DNA from: Caulobacteraceae bacterium PMMR1
Lineage (GTDB): Bacteria; Pseudomonadota; Alphaproteobacteria; Caulobacterales; Caulobacteraceae
Direction of reading: 5' to 3'
Length of the DNA: 64,000 bases
Assembly: GCA_000733915.1 (NCBI GenBank)
Contig: JPOM01000001.1
Span: forward strand, 62,001 to 126,000
Notes under the pieces: generated by a model
The model's input: only the letters and a program-made list of their open reading frames with translations
The model's database searches: none
What the model was told of the DNA's origin: nothing
Shown here: in pieces, positions 39,715 through 49,872 of the stretch
How the letters are laid out: each line of letters begins with the position of its first letter
Position numbering within the stretch: position 1 is the first letter of the stretch
Translations under genes and position numbers: made by a program

Positions 39715-40875
39715 ATGAGCGCCGAAGACCACCGCCACCTCCGCCCCTGGCGCATGATACAGCGCCGTCCCAGCCGCAAGATCCGCGTCGGCTCTGTCGA
39801 GGTCGGCGGCGACGCCCCGATCAGCGTTCAGTCGATGACGAACACGGTGACCTCGGATGCGGGCGCCACCATCGACCAGATTCGCCAGCTGGAAGAGGCC
39901 GGGGCGGACATCGTCCGGGTCTCCTGCCCCGATGAGGACTCCACCAAGGCGTTCGCGACCATCGCCCGGGCCGCGCGCGTGCCGCTCGTGGCCGACATCC
40001 ACTTCCACTACCGGCGCGGCATCGAGGCGGCCAAGGCGGGCGCGGCCTGCCTGCGCATCAACCCCGGCAACATCGGCTCGCCCGACCGGGTGCGCGAGGT
40101 GGTCCAGGCGGCGCGGGATCACGGCTGCGCCATCCGCATCGGCGTGAACGCCGGCTCGCTGGAGCGGGAGCTGCTGGAGCGCTACGGCGAGCCCTGCCCC
40201 GAGGCCATGGTGGAGAGCGCGCTCTTCCACGCCCGCCTGCTCCAGGACCTCGATTTCCACGAGTTCAAGATCAGCGTGAAGGCCTCCGACGTCTTCCTGA
40301 CCGTAGCCGCCTATCAGCAGCTGGCGGAGGCCATCGACTGCCCGCTGCACCTGGGCGTCACCGAGGCGGGCGCGCTCCGCACCGGGACGGTGAAGTCCGC
40401 GATCGGCCTGGGCAGCCTGCTCTGGGCCGGCATTGGCGACACCATCCGCGTGAGCCTCGCCGCCGATCCGGTGGAGGAGATCAAGGTCGGCTTCGACATC
40501 CTGAAGTCGCTCGGCCTGCGCCACCGCGGCGTCAACATCATCGCCTGCCCGTCCTGTGCGCGGCAGGGCTTCAACGTCATCGAGACGGTCGCCAAGCTGG
40601 AGGAGCGGCTGGCGCACGTCTCCACGCCGCTTAGCCTGTCGATCATCGGCTGCGTGGTGAACGGCCCGGGCGAGGCCCTGATGACCGACGTCGGCTTCAC
40701 GGGCGGCGGCGCGGGCAAGGCGACCGGCATGGTCTATCTGGCCGGCAAGATCGATCACAAGCTCGGCGCCGAGCAGGACATGGTCGAGCACATCGCCGAG
40801 CTGGTCGAGAAGAAGGCCGCCGAGATCGAGGCCGCCAAGCTCGCCGAGGGCCGTCTGGCGCCCGCGGCCGAATAG
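39715..40875 (+). CDS. ispG: 4-hydroxy-3-methylbut-2-enyl diphosphate synthase (flavodoxin)
   Basis: 386 aa [4Fe-4S] enzyme of the MEP isoprenoid pathway. [51 protein letters not shown], and the cluster Cys in [14 protein letters not shown] and [12 protein letters not shown]. The ATG at 39715 is chosen because the preceding frame has no family resemblance. Confidence 0.95.
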   Translation: MSAEDHRHLRPWRMIQRRPSRKIRVGSVEVGGDAPISVQSMTNTVTSDAGATIDQIRQLEEAGADIVRVSCPDEDSTKAFATIARAARVPLVADIHFHYRRGIEAAKAGAACLRINPGNIGSPDRVREVVQAARDHGCAIRIGVNAGSLERELLERYGEPCPEAMVESALFHARLLQDLDFHEFKISVKASDVFLTVAAYQQLAEAIDCPLHLGVTEAGALRTGTVKSAIGLGSLLWAGIGDTIRVSLAADPVEEIKVGFDILKSLGLRHRGVNIIACPSCARQGFNVIETVAKLEERLAHVSTPLSLSIIGCVVNGPGEALMTDVGFTGGGAGKATGMVYLAGKIDHKLGAEQDMVEHIAELVEKKAAEIEAAKLAEGRLAPAAE

Positions 40876-40878
40876 CCG

Positions 40879-42852
<1,974 letters not shown>

Positions 42853-42914
42853 GTCCGCTACAGCCTAGCGGCAGAACCCTAATGGGCGCTGAAAGGGCGC
42901 GACCTGTCGCGCCC

Positions 42915-42972
42915 GGCTCGCGCAGCGTCCGGATCGCGCAGCGCCCAGCTCGCGCAGCGCCCAGCTCGCGCG
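42915..42972 (+). repeat. Tandem 16-base repeats
   Basis: About 3.6 copies of a unit close to GGCTCGCGCAGCGCCC (42915-42930, 42931-42946, 42947-42962, partial 42963-42972), with one or two changes per copy. Lies between the hybrid kinase start and the CtrA-like box, so it may be in the promoter region of either gene. Confidence 0.85.
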
Positions 42973-43001
42973 CAAGGCGAAGCTAAAGCCTAGCCTTTGG
43001 G

Positions 43002-43017
43002 TTAAAATTGTGTTTAC
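43002..43017 (+). promoter_or_regulatory. CtrA-like box
   Basis: TTAA-N7-TTTAC, one mismatch from TTAA-N7-TTAAC, in an AT-rich island 57 bases before the start of the 113-aa gene. Suggests cell-cycle control; motif evidence only. Confidence 0.5.
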
Positions 43018-43073
43018 ATCGTTGAGCGGAGAAGCGGCGCGGTAGGGCGTCCGTCCGCTTGGAGGGAGTTGGT

Positions 43074-43415
43074 ATGGAAAAGGCGTTTGTGGCCCAAGGC
43101 GTCGCCACCAAGCTGTTCGACAGCGAGCAGGCGATCGATGCGGCCCTGGTTAAGGCCACCACCCTGCTTCAGGGCATGATCGAAGCCCGCGCGCAGGGCG
43201 GCTATTCGGCGGTCGTCGGCGCCTCCGCCCAGGCCAAGGTCGTGGAAGCCATCGCCGCGCTGAGCGAGGCTCGTTCGGCCATCGTCGCCAGCCATGACGA
43301 ACTCGCCGACCTGAAGCTGCGCCTCGGCATCCGCACCAAGCTGATCGGCGTGACCGACAAGGACCGCAACAACGGCGTTTCTCCCGCGCAGCACCTGCAA
43401 GCTGTTGGTGATTAA
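43074..43415 (+). CDS. Small helical protein of unknown function
   Basis: 113 aa, cytoplasmic and largely helical (AIDAALVKATTLLQGMIEARAQ, KVVEAIAALSEARSAIVASHDELADLKLRLGIRTK). Strong Shine-Dalgarno GGAGGGAG five bases before the ATG; an in-frame TTG at 43059 is less likely. Not recognised. The CtrA-like box upstream and the following membrane protein and degenerate receiver suggest a cell-cycle or developmental role, which is inference. Confidence 0.8.
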   Translation: MEKAFVAQGVATKLFDSEQAIDAALVKATTLLQGMIEARAQGGYSAVVGASAQAKVVEAIAALSEARSAIVASHDELADLKLRLGIRTKLIGVTDKDRNNGVSPAQHLQAVGD

Positions 43416-43464
43416 GCGTTAGCGAAGGCCATGCTATCGCGTCTCTCCTTGCGGGAGGCGCGAT

Positions 43465-43953
43465 ATGCTGTTTGCTGATTGCGTGGCCGTCTTCAGCGTG
43501 GCGATACTCGCCGCGACGGTTCGGTTCGCCTGGACGTCTGGAGACAGGGCTGAAAAGCAGGCCGCCACGCTCGCGGGCGGCCTGTGGCTTTTGATCTTGA
43601 TCCTGAGCCTTGTTCCCAACAAGGCGTTCATTCGCGACCAGCTGCCCGGCATCTTCGTCTTCGCCGATTTCCTGCTGGCGGCGGGCCTGCTCGTCATCGC
43701 CCTGCGCGACAGCAAGATCTGGCTCGGCGCCGCCATGGTCGCCCAGAGCATCGCGCTTCTGCTCCAGACCAATTTCCTGGGCGGCGACGCCGTCGACGTG
43801 CGCATCTTCAAGGTCGCGTCGAACTACCTGAGCTTCGTCGTGCTGGCCTGCATCGCGGCGGGGACCTATGTGTCCAGGCGCCGTCGCCAGCGCGAAGCGG
43901 CGCGCGGGTCCGAAGACGCCGGCCCCCTCCTGCCCACAGTCACCGCCCGTTAG
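43465..43953 (+). CDS. Hypothetical polytopic membrane protein
   Basis: 162 aa with about four to five hydrophobic helices (residues 3-22, 36-50, 60-80, 88-102, 117-133) and a cytoplasmic Arg-rich tail (SRRRRQREAARG). The arrangement resembles small inner-membrane proteins found widely in Caulobacterales and Sphingomonadales, without known function. GGGAGG ribosome site before the ATG. In line with the genes on both sides. Confidence 0.8.
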   Translation: MLFADCVAVFSVAILAATVRFAWTSGDRAEKQAATLAGGLWLLILILSLVPNKAFIRDQLPGIFVFADFLLAAGLLVIALRDSKIWLGAAMVAQSIALLLQTNFLGGDAVDVRIFKVASNYLSFVVLACIAAGTYVSRRRRQREAARGSEDAGPLLPTVTAR

Positions 43954-43997
43954 GACAAGGCCGACAGACTGCGCCGTCCGTTCCTTTCGGAGGCGCC

Positions 43998-44537
43998 ATG
44001 ACGGCCGAGCCGAACTCTTCCGTCCCGGCCATTCCCACCGCCCGGGTGCTTTACGCCGCCGCGGACGCGACCGCCCGCGCCAGCGCCGAGGCGGCCCTGG
44101 CCGAGGCGCGTTTCGCGGTGGAGCCGGCGCACGACAGCGCCTCCGCCCTGGCGCGGGTCGGCGACCGGCTGCTCGACGCCGCTATCCTGGACCTCGGACC
44201 TGAGGGGGTCGAGACCTTGAAGGCGATCCGCGCCGCCGCCCCCGACCTGCCGGTCATGATCGCCCTGGCGCGCGAGGACGTTTCGGCGCTGGAGGCGGCC
44301 CTGCGCTTCGGGGCGAGCTCCTACGCCACCGCGCCGCTCGACTGGCGCGCGGTCCCCGCCCAGCTCCGCTACCTGCTCAGCGCCGCCGAGGCCGAGACCC
44401 TGTTCCGCACCAGCCCCATGCGGCGGGCGAGCGATACCGCCGCCGGAGCCGACAGCTTAAGGCGCCTGGCGGCGGACGCCACCGAGTGGCTTCGTCGCGC
44501 GATGACCGAGCCGGAGCGAGCGCGCCGCCGGGCCTGA
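43998..44537 (+). CDS. Degenerate receiver-domain protein
   Basis: 179 aa with a receiver-like fold: VLYAAADATARASAEAAL, AILDLGPEGVETLKAIRAAAPDLPVMIAL, LRFGASSYATAPLDWRAV. The Asp in ILDLGPEG may be the acceptor, but the N-terminal acidic pair is reduced to AAD and the invariant Lys before Pro is Ala (TAPLD). It is likely a pseudo-receiver that does not use ordinary phosphotransfer. The C-terminal 40 residues (ADSLRRLAADATEWLRRAM) form a separate helix. Third of three same-strand genes. Confidence 0.75.
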   Translation: MTAEPNSSVPAIPTARVLYAAADATARASAEAALAEARFAVEPAHDSASALARVGDRLLDAAILDLGPEGVETLKAIRAAAPDLPVMIALAREDVSALEAALRFGASSYATAPLDWRAVPAQLRYLLSAAEAETLFRTSPMRRASDTAAGADSLRRLAADATEWLRRAMTEPERARRRA

Positions 44538-44557
44538 CCGCGGCCGCGGGCCGCCGG

Positions 44558-44839
44558 CTAGGGCTTGCCCTTCGGGGCGGGCTTCACGCGGGTGACCGCA
44601 GACGCCTTCTGCAGCCCGGCGGGCGCAGCCGCCTGGGCCACAGGCGTCGCCCCGCTGCACTTGGACTTGCACTGGTGCCACGCCGGCAAGCACTTCTCAG
44701 GATTGGCGTTGCCGTTGGAGCAGACCGCATAGGCGTCGTCGCAAACCTTCTTGCACTGGGCGAGGTCGGCGGCGCAAACGGAAGACCCGAACGACGCTGT
44801 GAACAAGGCTGCGGCGGCCGCGAGGACTGCACGCTTCAT
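44558..44839 (-). CDS. Small exported Cys-rich protein A
   Basis: 93 aa. Signal peptide (MKRAVLAAAAALFTASFGSSVCAA), then six Cys spaced C-x3-C-x6-C-x9-C-x6-C-x3-C (QCKKVCDDAYAVC ... CLPAWHQCKSKC), ending in a basic Lys/Pro tail. The arrangement suggests two or three disulfides in a helical hairpin. GGGAGG ribosome site precedes the ATG. A related protein with the same Cys spacing follows upstream on the same strand (44961-45286). Function unknown. Confidence 0.8.
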   Translation of the reverse strand: MKRAVLAAAAALFTASFGSSVCAADLAQCKKVCDDAYAVCSNGNANPEKCLPAWHQCKSKCSGATPVAQAAAPAGLQKASAVTRVKPAPKGKP

Positions 44840-44960
44840 GGGTTCGCCTCCCTGGCGATTTGTGTTTTCGTACAACAAGAAGGATACGCGAATCCCGGCC
44901 GCTTTCCAGCCGCAATTCAGCGACTTGCCCGAAACGAGGATTGGCGGCGGGGCCGGCGGC

Positions 44961-45286
44961 TCAGCGCTGGCAGGCCGTGACGCAGCGGGCCCAGGCGCTG
45001 GCGCAGGCCTCGGCCTCGCCCGTCTGGACGCAGCGCAGGCGGCGCGTGGCGCATCCCGTGCGACACTGAGGCGCGGGGTCGGTGCGGTCCGCCAGCCCCA
45101 GGCGCCCCACCGCGAGGGGCGAGGGCGGCTTCGGCGGCGGCGGGCGGGGCTCGCCTGGAGCGGCGGGGGCGGCGGCGGCCGCTTGGCGTGGGCGGGCTCG
45201 GCCGCTGCGCTGAGGCTGCAGCCGAGCGCGAGCGCCGCCGTCGTGACGACGACCACGCGCCCGCCGCGCCCGGGGGCGATCCGCAT
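44961..45286 (-). CDS. Small exported Cys-rich protein B, frameshifted
   Basis: The ATG at 45286 begins a signal peptide (VVVVTTAALALGCSLSAAAEPAHA) and a Pro-rich linker; the frame must then shift by one base, near the run of five G at 45165-45169, to give PPPPKPPSPLAVGRLGLADRTDPAPQC and a Cys domain spaced C-x3-C-x6-C-x8-C-x6-C-x3-C that ends VTACQR and a stop. The total is one base short of 109 codons. The Cys pattern matches protein A (44558-44839). Calling it a gene depends on accepting the shift. Confidence 0.6.
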
Positions 45287-45288
45287 GC

Positions 45289-46196
45289 TCAGACGGTGCG
45301 CTGGGCGCGGTCGGCCGCGTTGGTCGCCTGGATCGCCTCGCGGGCGCGCCGCCAGGCCTCGTCGTCCCAGGCGGTCAGGGCGGAGAAGTTGCCGCCCGTC
45401 GCCTGCCAGGCCCCGCCGTCGATGGCGATGGTCTGGCCGTTCACGTACTCCGATCCCGGCGCCATCAGATAGACCGCGAGATTGGCGAGCTCGGGCATGC
45501 GCCCGGCCCGGTGCAGGGGGTTGTGCGCCATCTCCCCGCCATAGCCCGCCTGGCCGGGGTTCAGCCGCGCCGACATTCCCTCGGTCGGGAAGGGCCCGGG
45601 CGCGATGGCGTTGAAGCGGATCCCCTTGTGGCCCCACTCCACGGCGAGGGACTGGGTCATGGCGTTCAGCCCTGCCTTGGACATGGCCGAGGGCACGGTG
45701 AAGGGCGAGCCGTTCCAGACCCAGGTGGTCAGGATGGAGAGCACGCTGGCCTTTCGGCCCTCCTTGATCCAGCGCTTGCCGCAGTCGAGGGTGGTGAAGA
45801 ACGAGCCCCGGAACACGATGTTGGCGATGGCGTCAAAGGCGCGCGTCGACAAGTCCTCTGTTCGGCTGATGAAGTTGCCCGCCGCGTTGTTGACCAGCCC
45901 GGTGAGCGCGCCGCCGTCGGACCAGATGCGGTCCACCATGTCGGAGATCGCCTCCGGCACGCGGATGTCGCAGGCCAGGCCTGTCACGCTCCCGCCCGCG
46001 AGCGCTCCGTGCTCGGCGGTGATCTCCGCCGCCGCCGCCTCCACCACGCCGCCCCGCCGCCCGCAGATGTAGACCCGCGCGCCCAGCATGCAGAAGGCCT
46101 CGGCCATGACGCGCCCGAGCCCCGTGCCGCCCCGGTGACCAGGATGCGCTCCCCGCGCATCAGCCCCGGGCGGAACATCAGGTCGTCTAGGGTCAT
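45289..46196 (-). CDS. SDR-family oxidoreductase, frameshifted
   Basis: Short-chain dehydrogenase of about 302 aa. The first 22 residues (MTLDDLMFRPGLMRGERILVTG) are in one frame and the rest (GTGLGRVMAEAFCMLGARVYICGRR, LVNNAAGNFISRTEDLS, SILTTWVWNGSPFTVPSAMSKAG, RFNAIAPGPFPTEGM) in another. One C is missing from the run at 46130-46133, just within the TGxxxGxG dinucleotide loop. In the active-site region SAMSKAG follows, where Tyr would usually be, so the catalytic Tyr is replaced by Met; this occurs in the 2,4-dienoyl-CoA reductase-like branch, which fits. The span is one base short of 303 codons. Confidence 0.82.
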
Positions 46197-46298
46197 GGTC
46201 GTGCGCCCTCGTTAATGAGAAAGGGTCATCTGCCCGCGCCGGGCGGGCGGCTGTCAAGGCGCTTGACGGGGGGCGTTCCCTGGCGCCCAAGCTGGCGC

Positions 46299-47180
46299 GT
46301 GCCCCTCGCCCTGATCGCCTCCAGCTTCGTCGCCGCGTCCCGCGTGGGCGGCCAGGCCCAGGCGCTGGCGCTGCAGTCGTTGGGGATCGAGCCCGTGCTC
46401 GCCCCCACCACCCTGCTCGGCCGCCACCCCGGCTGGGGCCCGCCCGGCGGCGCGGCGGTCGCGCCCGAGGTCTTCGCCGGCGTGCTGCAGGGGATCGCCG
46501 CCCAGGGCCTGCAGGGCCTGGCCGACCTCGTGATCACCGGCTACTTCGTCCACCCCGACCAGGTGCAGGCGGCGGCGGCGGCCATCGACGCCGTGCGCGC
46601 CGCGCCGCGGGCCGGCGCCGCTCACCCCCGCCCGCGCGTGATCGTCGACACGGTGCTGGGCGACGACCAGGGCGGGCTCTATGTGAGCCAGGCGGTGGCC
46701 GCGGCGGTGCGCGAGGTGCTGCTCCCCCGGGCCGACTGGCTGCGGATGAACCTTTGGGAGCTCGGCTGGCTCTCCGGCCGGGGCGCGCCCGCCGACCTCG
46801 CCGCCGCCGACCTCGACGCCGCCGACCTCGACGCCGTTCGGGCCGCCGCCCGGGGCCTGCAGACGCCCTGCGTCGTGTCCTCCGTCCCCGCCGGCCCGGG
46901 TGAGATCGGCGTGCTGATGGTCACGCCCGACCGGGCCTGGCTCGCGGTCCACGCGCGCCAGCCCCGCGCGCCCAAGGGGACCGGCGACCTCCTGACGGCG
47001 CTCTTCGGCGCAGCCCTTCTGAGCGAGCCCTCGCCTGAGGCCGCCCTCGCCCGCGCCTGCGCCGGGACCGCAGAGGCTGTGGCCTGCGCCCACGCCGGAA
47101 GCGCGCCGGAGCTGCCCCTGGCCGCCCTCGGTCCCCGGCTCGCCGCCCCGCAAGCGGCCGTGCGCCTGGAGGCGCTCTGA
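46299..47180 (+). CDS. pdxY: Pyridoxal/pyridoxine kinase-like PfkB-family kinase
   Basis: 293 aa. Ribokinase superfamily: LIASSFVAASRVGGQAQALALQSLGIEPVLAPTTLLGRHPG is the PdxY/PdxK opening, followed by VITGYFVHPDQVQ, VIVDTVLGDDQGGLYV, RADWLRMNLWELGWLSG, and APKGTGDLLTALF with the GTGD catalytic Asp. GTG start. A short ADL repeat (AADLDAADLDAV) is an expansion. Specificity for pyridoxal over other B6 vitamers is not certain. Confidence 0.85.
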   Translation: MPLALIASSFVAASRVGGQAQALALQSLGIEPVLAPTTLLGRHPGWGPPGGAAVAPEVFAGVLQGIAAQGLQGLADLVITGYFVHPDQVQAAAAAIDAVRAAPRAGAAHPRPRVIVDTVLGDDQGGLYVSQAVAAAVREVLLPRADWLRMNLWELGWLSGRGAPADLAAADLDAADLDAVRAAARGLQTPCVVSSVPAGPGEIGVLMVTPDRAWLAVHARQPRAPKGTGDLLTALFGAALLSEPSPEAALARACAGTAEAVACAHAGSAPELPLAALGPRLAAPQAAVRLEAL

Positions 47181-47242
47181 GCGCCGCCTTGCCGAACGCC
47201 CCCCGGGCCGCTATGCAGGCCGCCCTGTCCGACCAGCTTCGG

Positions 47243-47318
47243 GCCGCCTTAGCTCAGCCGGTAGAGCGGCGCATTCGTAATGCGTAGGTCGCGTGTTCGA
47301 GTCACGCAGGCGGCACCA
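47243..47318 (+). tRNA. tRNA-Thr (anticodon CGT)
   Basis: 76 nt cloverleaf: acceptor GCCGCCT pairs with AGGCGGC, discriminator A and encoded CCA (47316-47318). The anticodon stem GCGCA/TGCGT encloses loop TTCGTAA, giving anticodon CGT, which reads the Thr codon ACG. T-loop TTCGAGT is present. Confidence 0.95.
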
Positions 47319-47482
47319 TACCTTTCAATGATACTGCGGGACAGCCTCCGCCGGCCTTGACCTGCCAGCCGCGCCACGCCCCCATGCGGCGCGAAATCAA
47401 GGCGTCGCCTTGCCTTCGCCGCCTTCGCGCGCAAGATCGCGGCCCTAACGCCAAGTCGCGCGACGCGCCCGAGGGGAACAGC

Positions 47483-48466
47483 ATGATCGGCTTCAGGGTC
47501 CGGACGCTCTGCCTGACGGGAGCGGTGCTGGCTGCGCTCAGCGCCGGCGCTCCGGCCGTCCGCGCCCAGGCGACGCCTGACCCCCGGGTGATCCAGCTGG
47601 AGAAGCAGGTGCGCGAGCTGCGCGCCATCGTGTTCCAGGGGCGCGACACCGGCCAGCCCGTGGTCGTCAAGCCCGACGGCCCGGACCCGGCGGTCACGGC
47701 CCTGGCCAGCCGGGTGGACGACCTGGAGCAGACGCTGCGCCGGGCGACCGGCCAGCTGGAGACGCTGCAGCACGACCTCGACGACCTGCGGCGCGCGGAC
47801 CGGGAGGGGCGGGCCGATCGCGACGCCCAGCTGAAGGCGCTGGCCGACCGTATCGGCCGCGTCGAGCAGACGCTGGCCAGCGGCGCTGCGCCGGCACTCG
47901 GCGCGCCGGGCGCGTCTGGCGCAAACCCCGTGATCCCGCCCCCCGCCGACGCCCTGCCCCCGGCGACGGGCGCCCGCGCCCAGGCGCGCGCCGACGCCAC
48001 CGCCCGCGCCCAGGCCGGCGACACCGGGCGGCTGGGCGAGCTGCCGGTCGGCGCCGCGCCCGCCCCGGCCGCCTCGCCCGCGGCGGACTTCAAGCGCGCC
48101 AAGGACCTGCTGGCGGCCGGCGACACGGCCGCGGCGGGCGCGGCCTTCGACGCCTTTGTCGCGGCCTATCCGTCCCATCCGCGCGCGGCCGAGGCGCGCT
48201 ACTGGTCTGCGGAGACCCTCTATGCTCGGGGTCAGTACGCCGACGCGGCGCGGGGCTATGCGACCGCGCTGAAGGGATGGCCGAAGAGCACCTGGGCGCC
48301 GGACGCCCTCGTGAAGCTGTCCCAGTCCCTTTACCAGCTGCAGCGCACGACCCAGGTCTGCGCGGCCCTGGTGGAGTTCGACCGCCGCTACGCCGCCGCC
48401 GCCCTGCCGGCGGTGAAGGCCCGCGCCGAGGGCGTGCGCCAGCGCGCGCAGTGTCCGGCGGGCTGA
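47483..48466 (+). CDS. cpoB: Cell-division coordinator CpoB / tol-pal protein YbgF
   Basis: 327 aa. Signal peptide ending in RAQA, then a YbgF-type coiled coil (VIQLEKQVRELRAIV, VDDLEQTLRRATGQLETLQHDLDDLRRADREGR), an Ala/Pro-rich linker, and three TPR-like repeats (FKRAKDLLAAGDTAAAGAAFDAFVAAYPSHPRAAEARYW ...). CpoB coordinates Tol-Pal constriction and peptidoglycan synthesis. The usual tol-pal genes are not in the window, but the cpoB-tilS-ftsH order is the typical alphaproteobacterial downstream arrangement. 16-base overlap with tilS. Confidence 0.9.
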   Translation: MIGFRVRTLCLTGAVLAALSAGAPAVRAQATPDPRVIQLEKQVRELRAIVFQGRDTGQPVVVKPDGPDPAVTALASRVDDLEQTLRRATGQLETLQHDLDDLRRADREGRADRDAQLKALADRIGRVEQTLASGAAPALGAPGASGANPVIPPPADALPPATGARAQARADATARAQAGDTGRLGELPVGAAPAPAASPAADFKRAKDLLAAGDTAAAGAAFDAFVAAYPSHPRAAEARYWSAETLYARGQYADAARGYATALKGWPKSTWAPDALVKLSQSLYQLQRTTQVCAALVEFDRRYAAAALPAVKARAEGVRQRAQCPAG

Positions 48467-49734
48467 TCGCGCCCCTGCGGGCGGCGCTGACGGCCGCCTT
48501 CGACCGGAGGCTGGACCCGGCCTCGCCCGCGCCGCTGTGCGTGGGACTGTCCGGGGGGAGCGATTCCCTGGCCCTGCTGGTTCTGACGGTGGAGGCCGCG
48601 GCGGCGCGGGGTCGGCCGGTCCTGGCGCTCACCGTCGATCACGGGCTGCACCCCGACAGCGCCGCCTGGACGCAGGCGGCCGGCGCTCAGGCGCGGGCGC
48701 TGGGCGCGGACTGGCGCAGGCTCGCCTGGACGGGGGCGAAGCCGCGGACGGGGCTGCCGGCGGCGGCGCGAGGGGCGCGGCATGACCTCCTGGCCGAGGC
48801 CGTGCGCGCGGCGGGCGCGAGCGTGCTGCTGCTCGGCCATACGGCGGACGACGTGGCGGAGGGCGAAGCGATGCGCCGCGGCGAGGCGCCGGGCCTGGGG
48901 CGGCTGCGGGAATGGTCGCCCTCCCCCGCCTGGCCCGAGGGGCGGGGCGTTTTCCTGTTCAGGCCGCTGCTGGGCGTCTCGCGGGAGACCCTGCGGCGCG
49001 AGGTCCTGCGCGCGAGAGGCCTGGCCTGGCTCGACGATCCCGCCAACGCCGACCTGCGCTTCGCCAGGGCGCGGGCGCGGGCGGGGGCGACGCGCGGGGC
49101 CGGCCCGGGCCTGGACCCTGCGGCGGACTGCGAGGGACGAGAGCCGCTCCCGAGCTTCGGGGAGCGGGAAGGCTGGGAGGACGAAGGCGGGGAGGGCGCG
49201 GCGGGCGTCGTCCGTCTCGACCTCGCCGACCTCGACGGCCCGACGCTCTCAGCGGCGCTGCTGTGCGCCTCGGGGGGCGTGCGGCCGCCGCGGGGCGCCG
49301 CCCTGGCGCGCTTGCTGGCGAGGCTGAGCACCGGGGCGCCCGCGTCCGCCACACTTGCCGGGGCGCGGTCGATCTCGGACGGCGCCCGCGTGCGGATCGT
49401 GCGCGAGCCCGGCCGCGCGGGCCTGCCCGCCCTCCCGCTTCAGGGGCGCACGATCTGGGACGGCCGGTTTGACATCACGCCCGACGTGGGAGGGCTCATG
49501 GTCGCGCCCCTCGCCGGTCGCGCCGCCCGCCTGCCGGCTCGCGATCGCGCCGCGCTCAGCGCCCTGCCCGCCCCGGCCCGGGGCGTCCTGCCCGCGATCC
49601 TGGCGCCCGACGGCGGGGTGCGCCTGCCCCGCCCGTTCGGCCAGGGCCCGGCGCTGGCGCGCAGCCTGGTCCACGCGAGGCTCCGCGCCGCCCTGCACCT
49701 GATCCCCCGGGAGGTCCCCCGAGAGTTCTCCTGA
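48451..49734 (+). CDS. tilS: tRNA(Ile)-lysidine synthetase TilS
   Basis: 427 aa. Converts C34 of tRNA-Ile(CAU) to lysidine. The PP-loop CVGLSGGSDSLALLVL, TVDHGLHPDS, LLGHTADDVAEGEAMR and FLFRPLLGVSRETLR are family motifs. GTG start within the cpoB end. Between the N-terminal and C-terminal domains lies a Gly/Glu-rich stretch (EGREPLPSFGEREGWEDEGGEG) that includes a palindrome at the DNA level and looks inserted. Confidence 0.92.
   Translation: MSGGLIAPLRAALTAAFDRRLDPASPAPLCVGLSGGSDSLALLVLTVEAAAARGRPVLALTVDHGLHPDSAAWTQAAGAQARALGADWRRLAWTGAKPRTGLPAAARGARHDLLAEAVRAAGASVLLLGHTADDVAEGEAMRRGEAPGLGRLREWSPSPAWPEGRGVFLFRPLLGVSRETLRREVLRARGLAWLDDPANADLRFARARARAGATRGAGPGLDPAADCEGREPLPSFGEREGWEDEGGEGAAGVVRLDLADLDGPTLSAALLCASGGVRPPRGAALARLLARLSTGAPASATLAGARSISDGARVRIVREPGRAGLPALPLQGRTIWDGRFDITPDVGGLMVAPLAGRAARLPARDRAALSALPAPARGVLPAILAPDGGVRLPRPFGQGPALARSLVHARLRAALHLIPREVPREFS
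49144..49167 (+). repeat. REP-like palindrome inside tilS
   Basis: A 24-base imperfect hairpin: outer stem CCGCT/AGCGG, inner stem CCCGA/TCGGG around a GCT loop, with a one-base bulge. It encodes a low-complexity in-frame stretch that is not part of the TilS fold, as expected for an intragenic palindromic repeat insertion. Confidence 0.55.
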
Positions 49735-49872
49735 GAGCTTGGCGCAGGCCATTCGCCGCTCGCTCCTGCGGCGGGCGCCGCATTGGCGCCCGACTTGCCC
49801 GGTCCCTATGTTAGGGTCCGAGATTGAAAAGGACCGGCGCGTCCGTGCGCGTCCGTCCAAAGGCCAGGGCCG

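Noticed and set aside
46204-46219. CtrA half-site (TTAA) before pdxY
   Set aside because: The second half-site is not present at seven bases.
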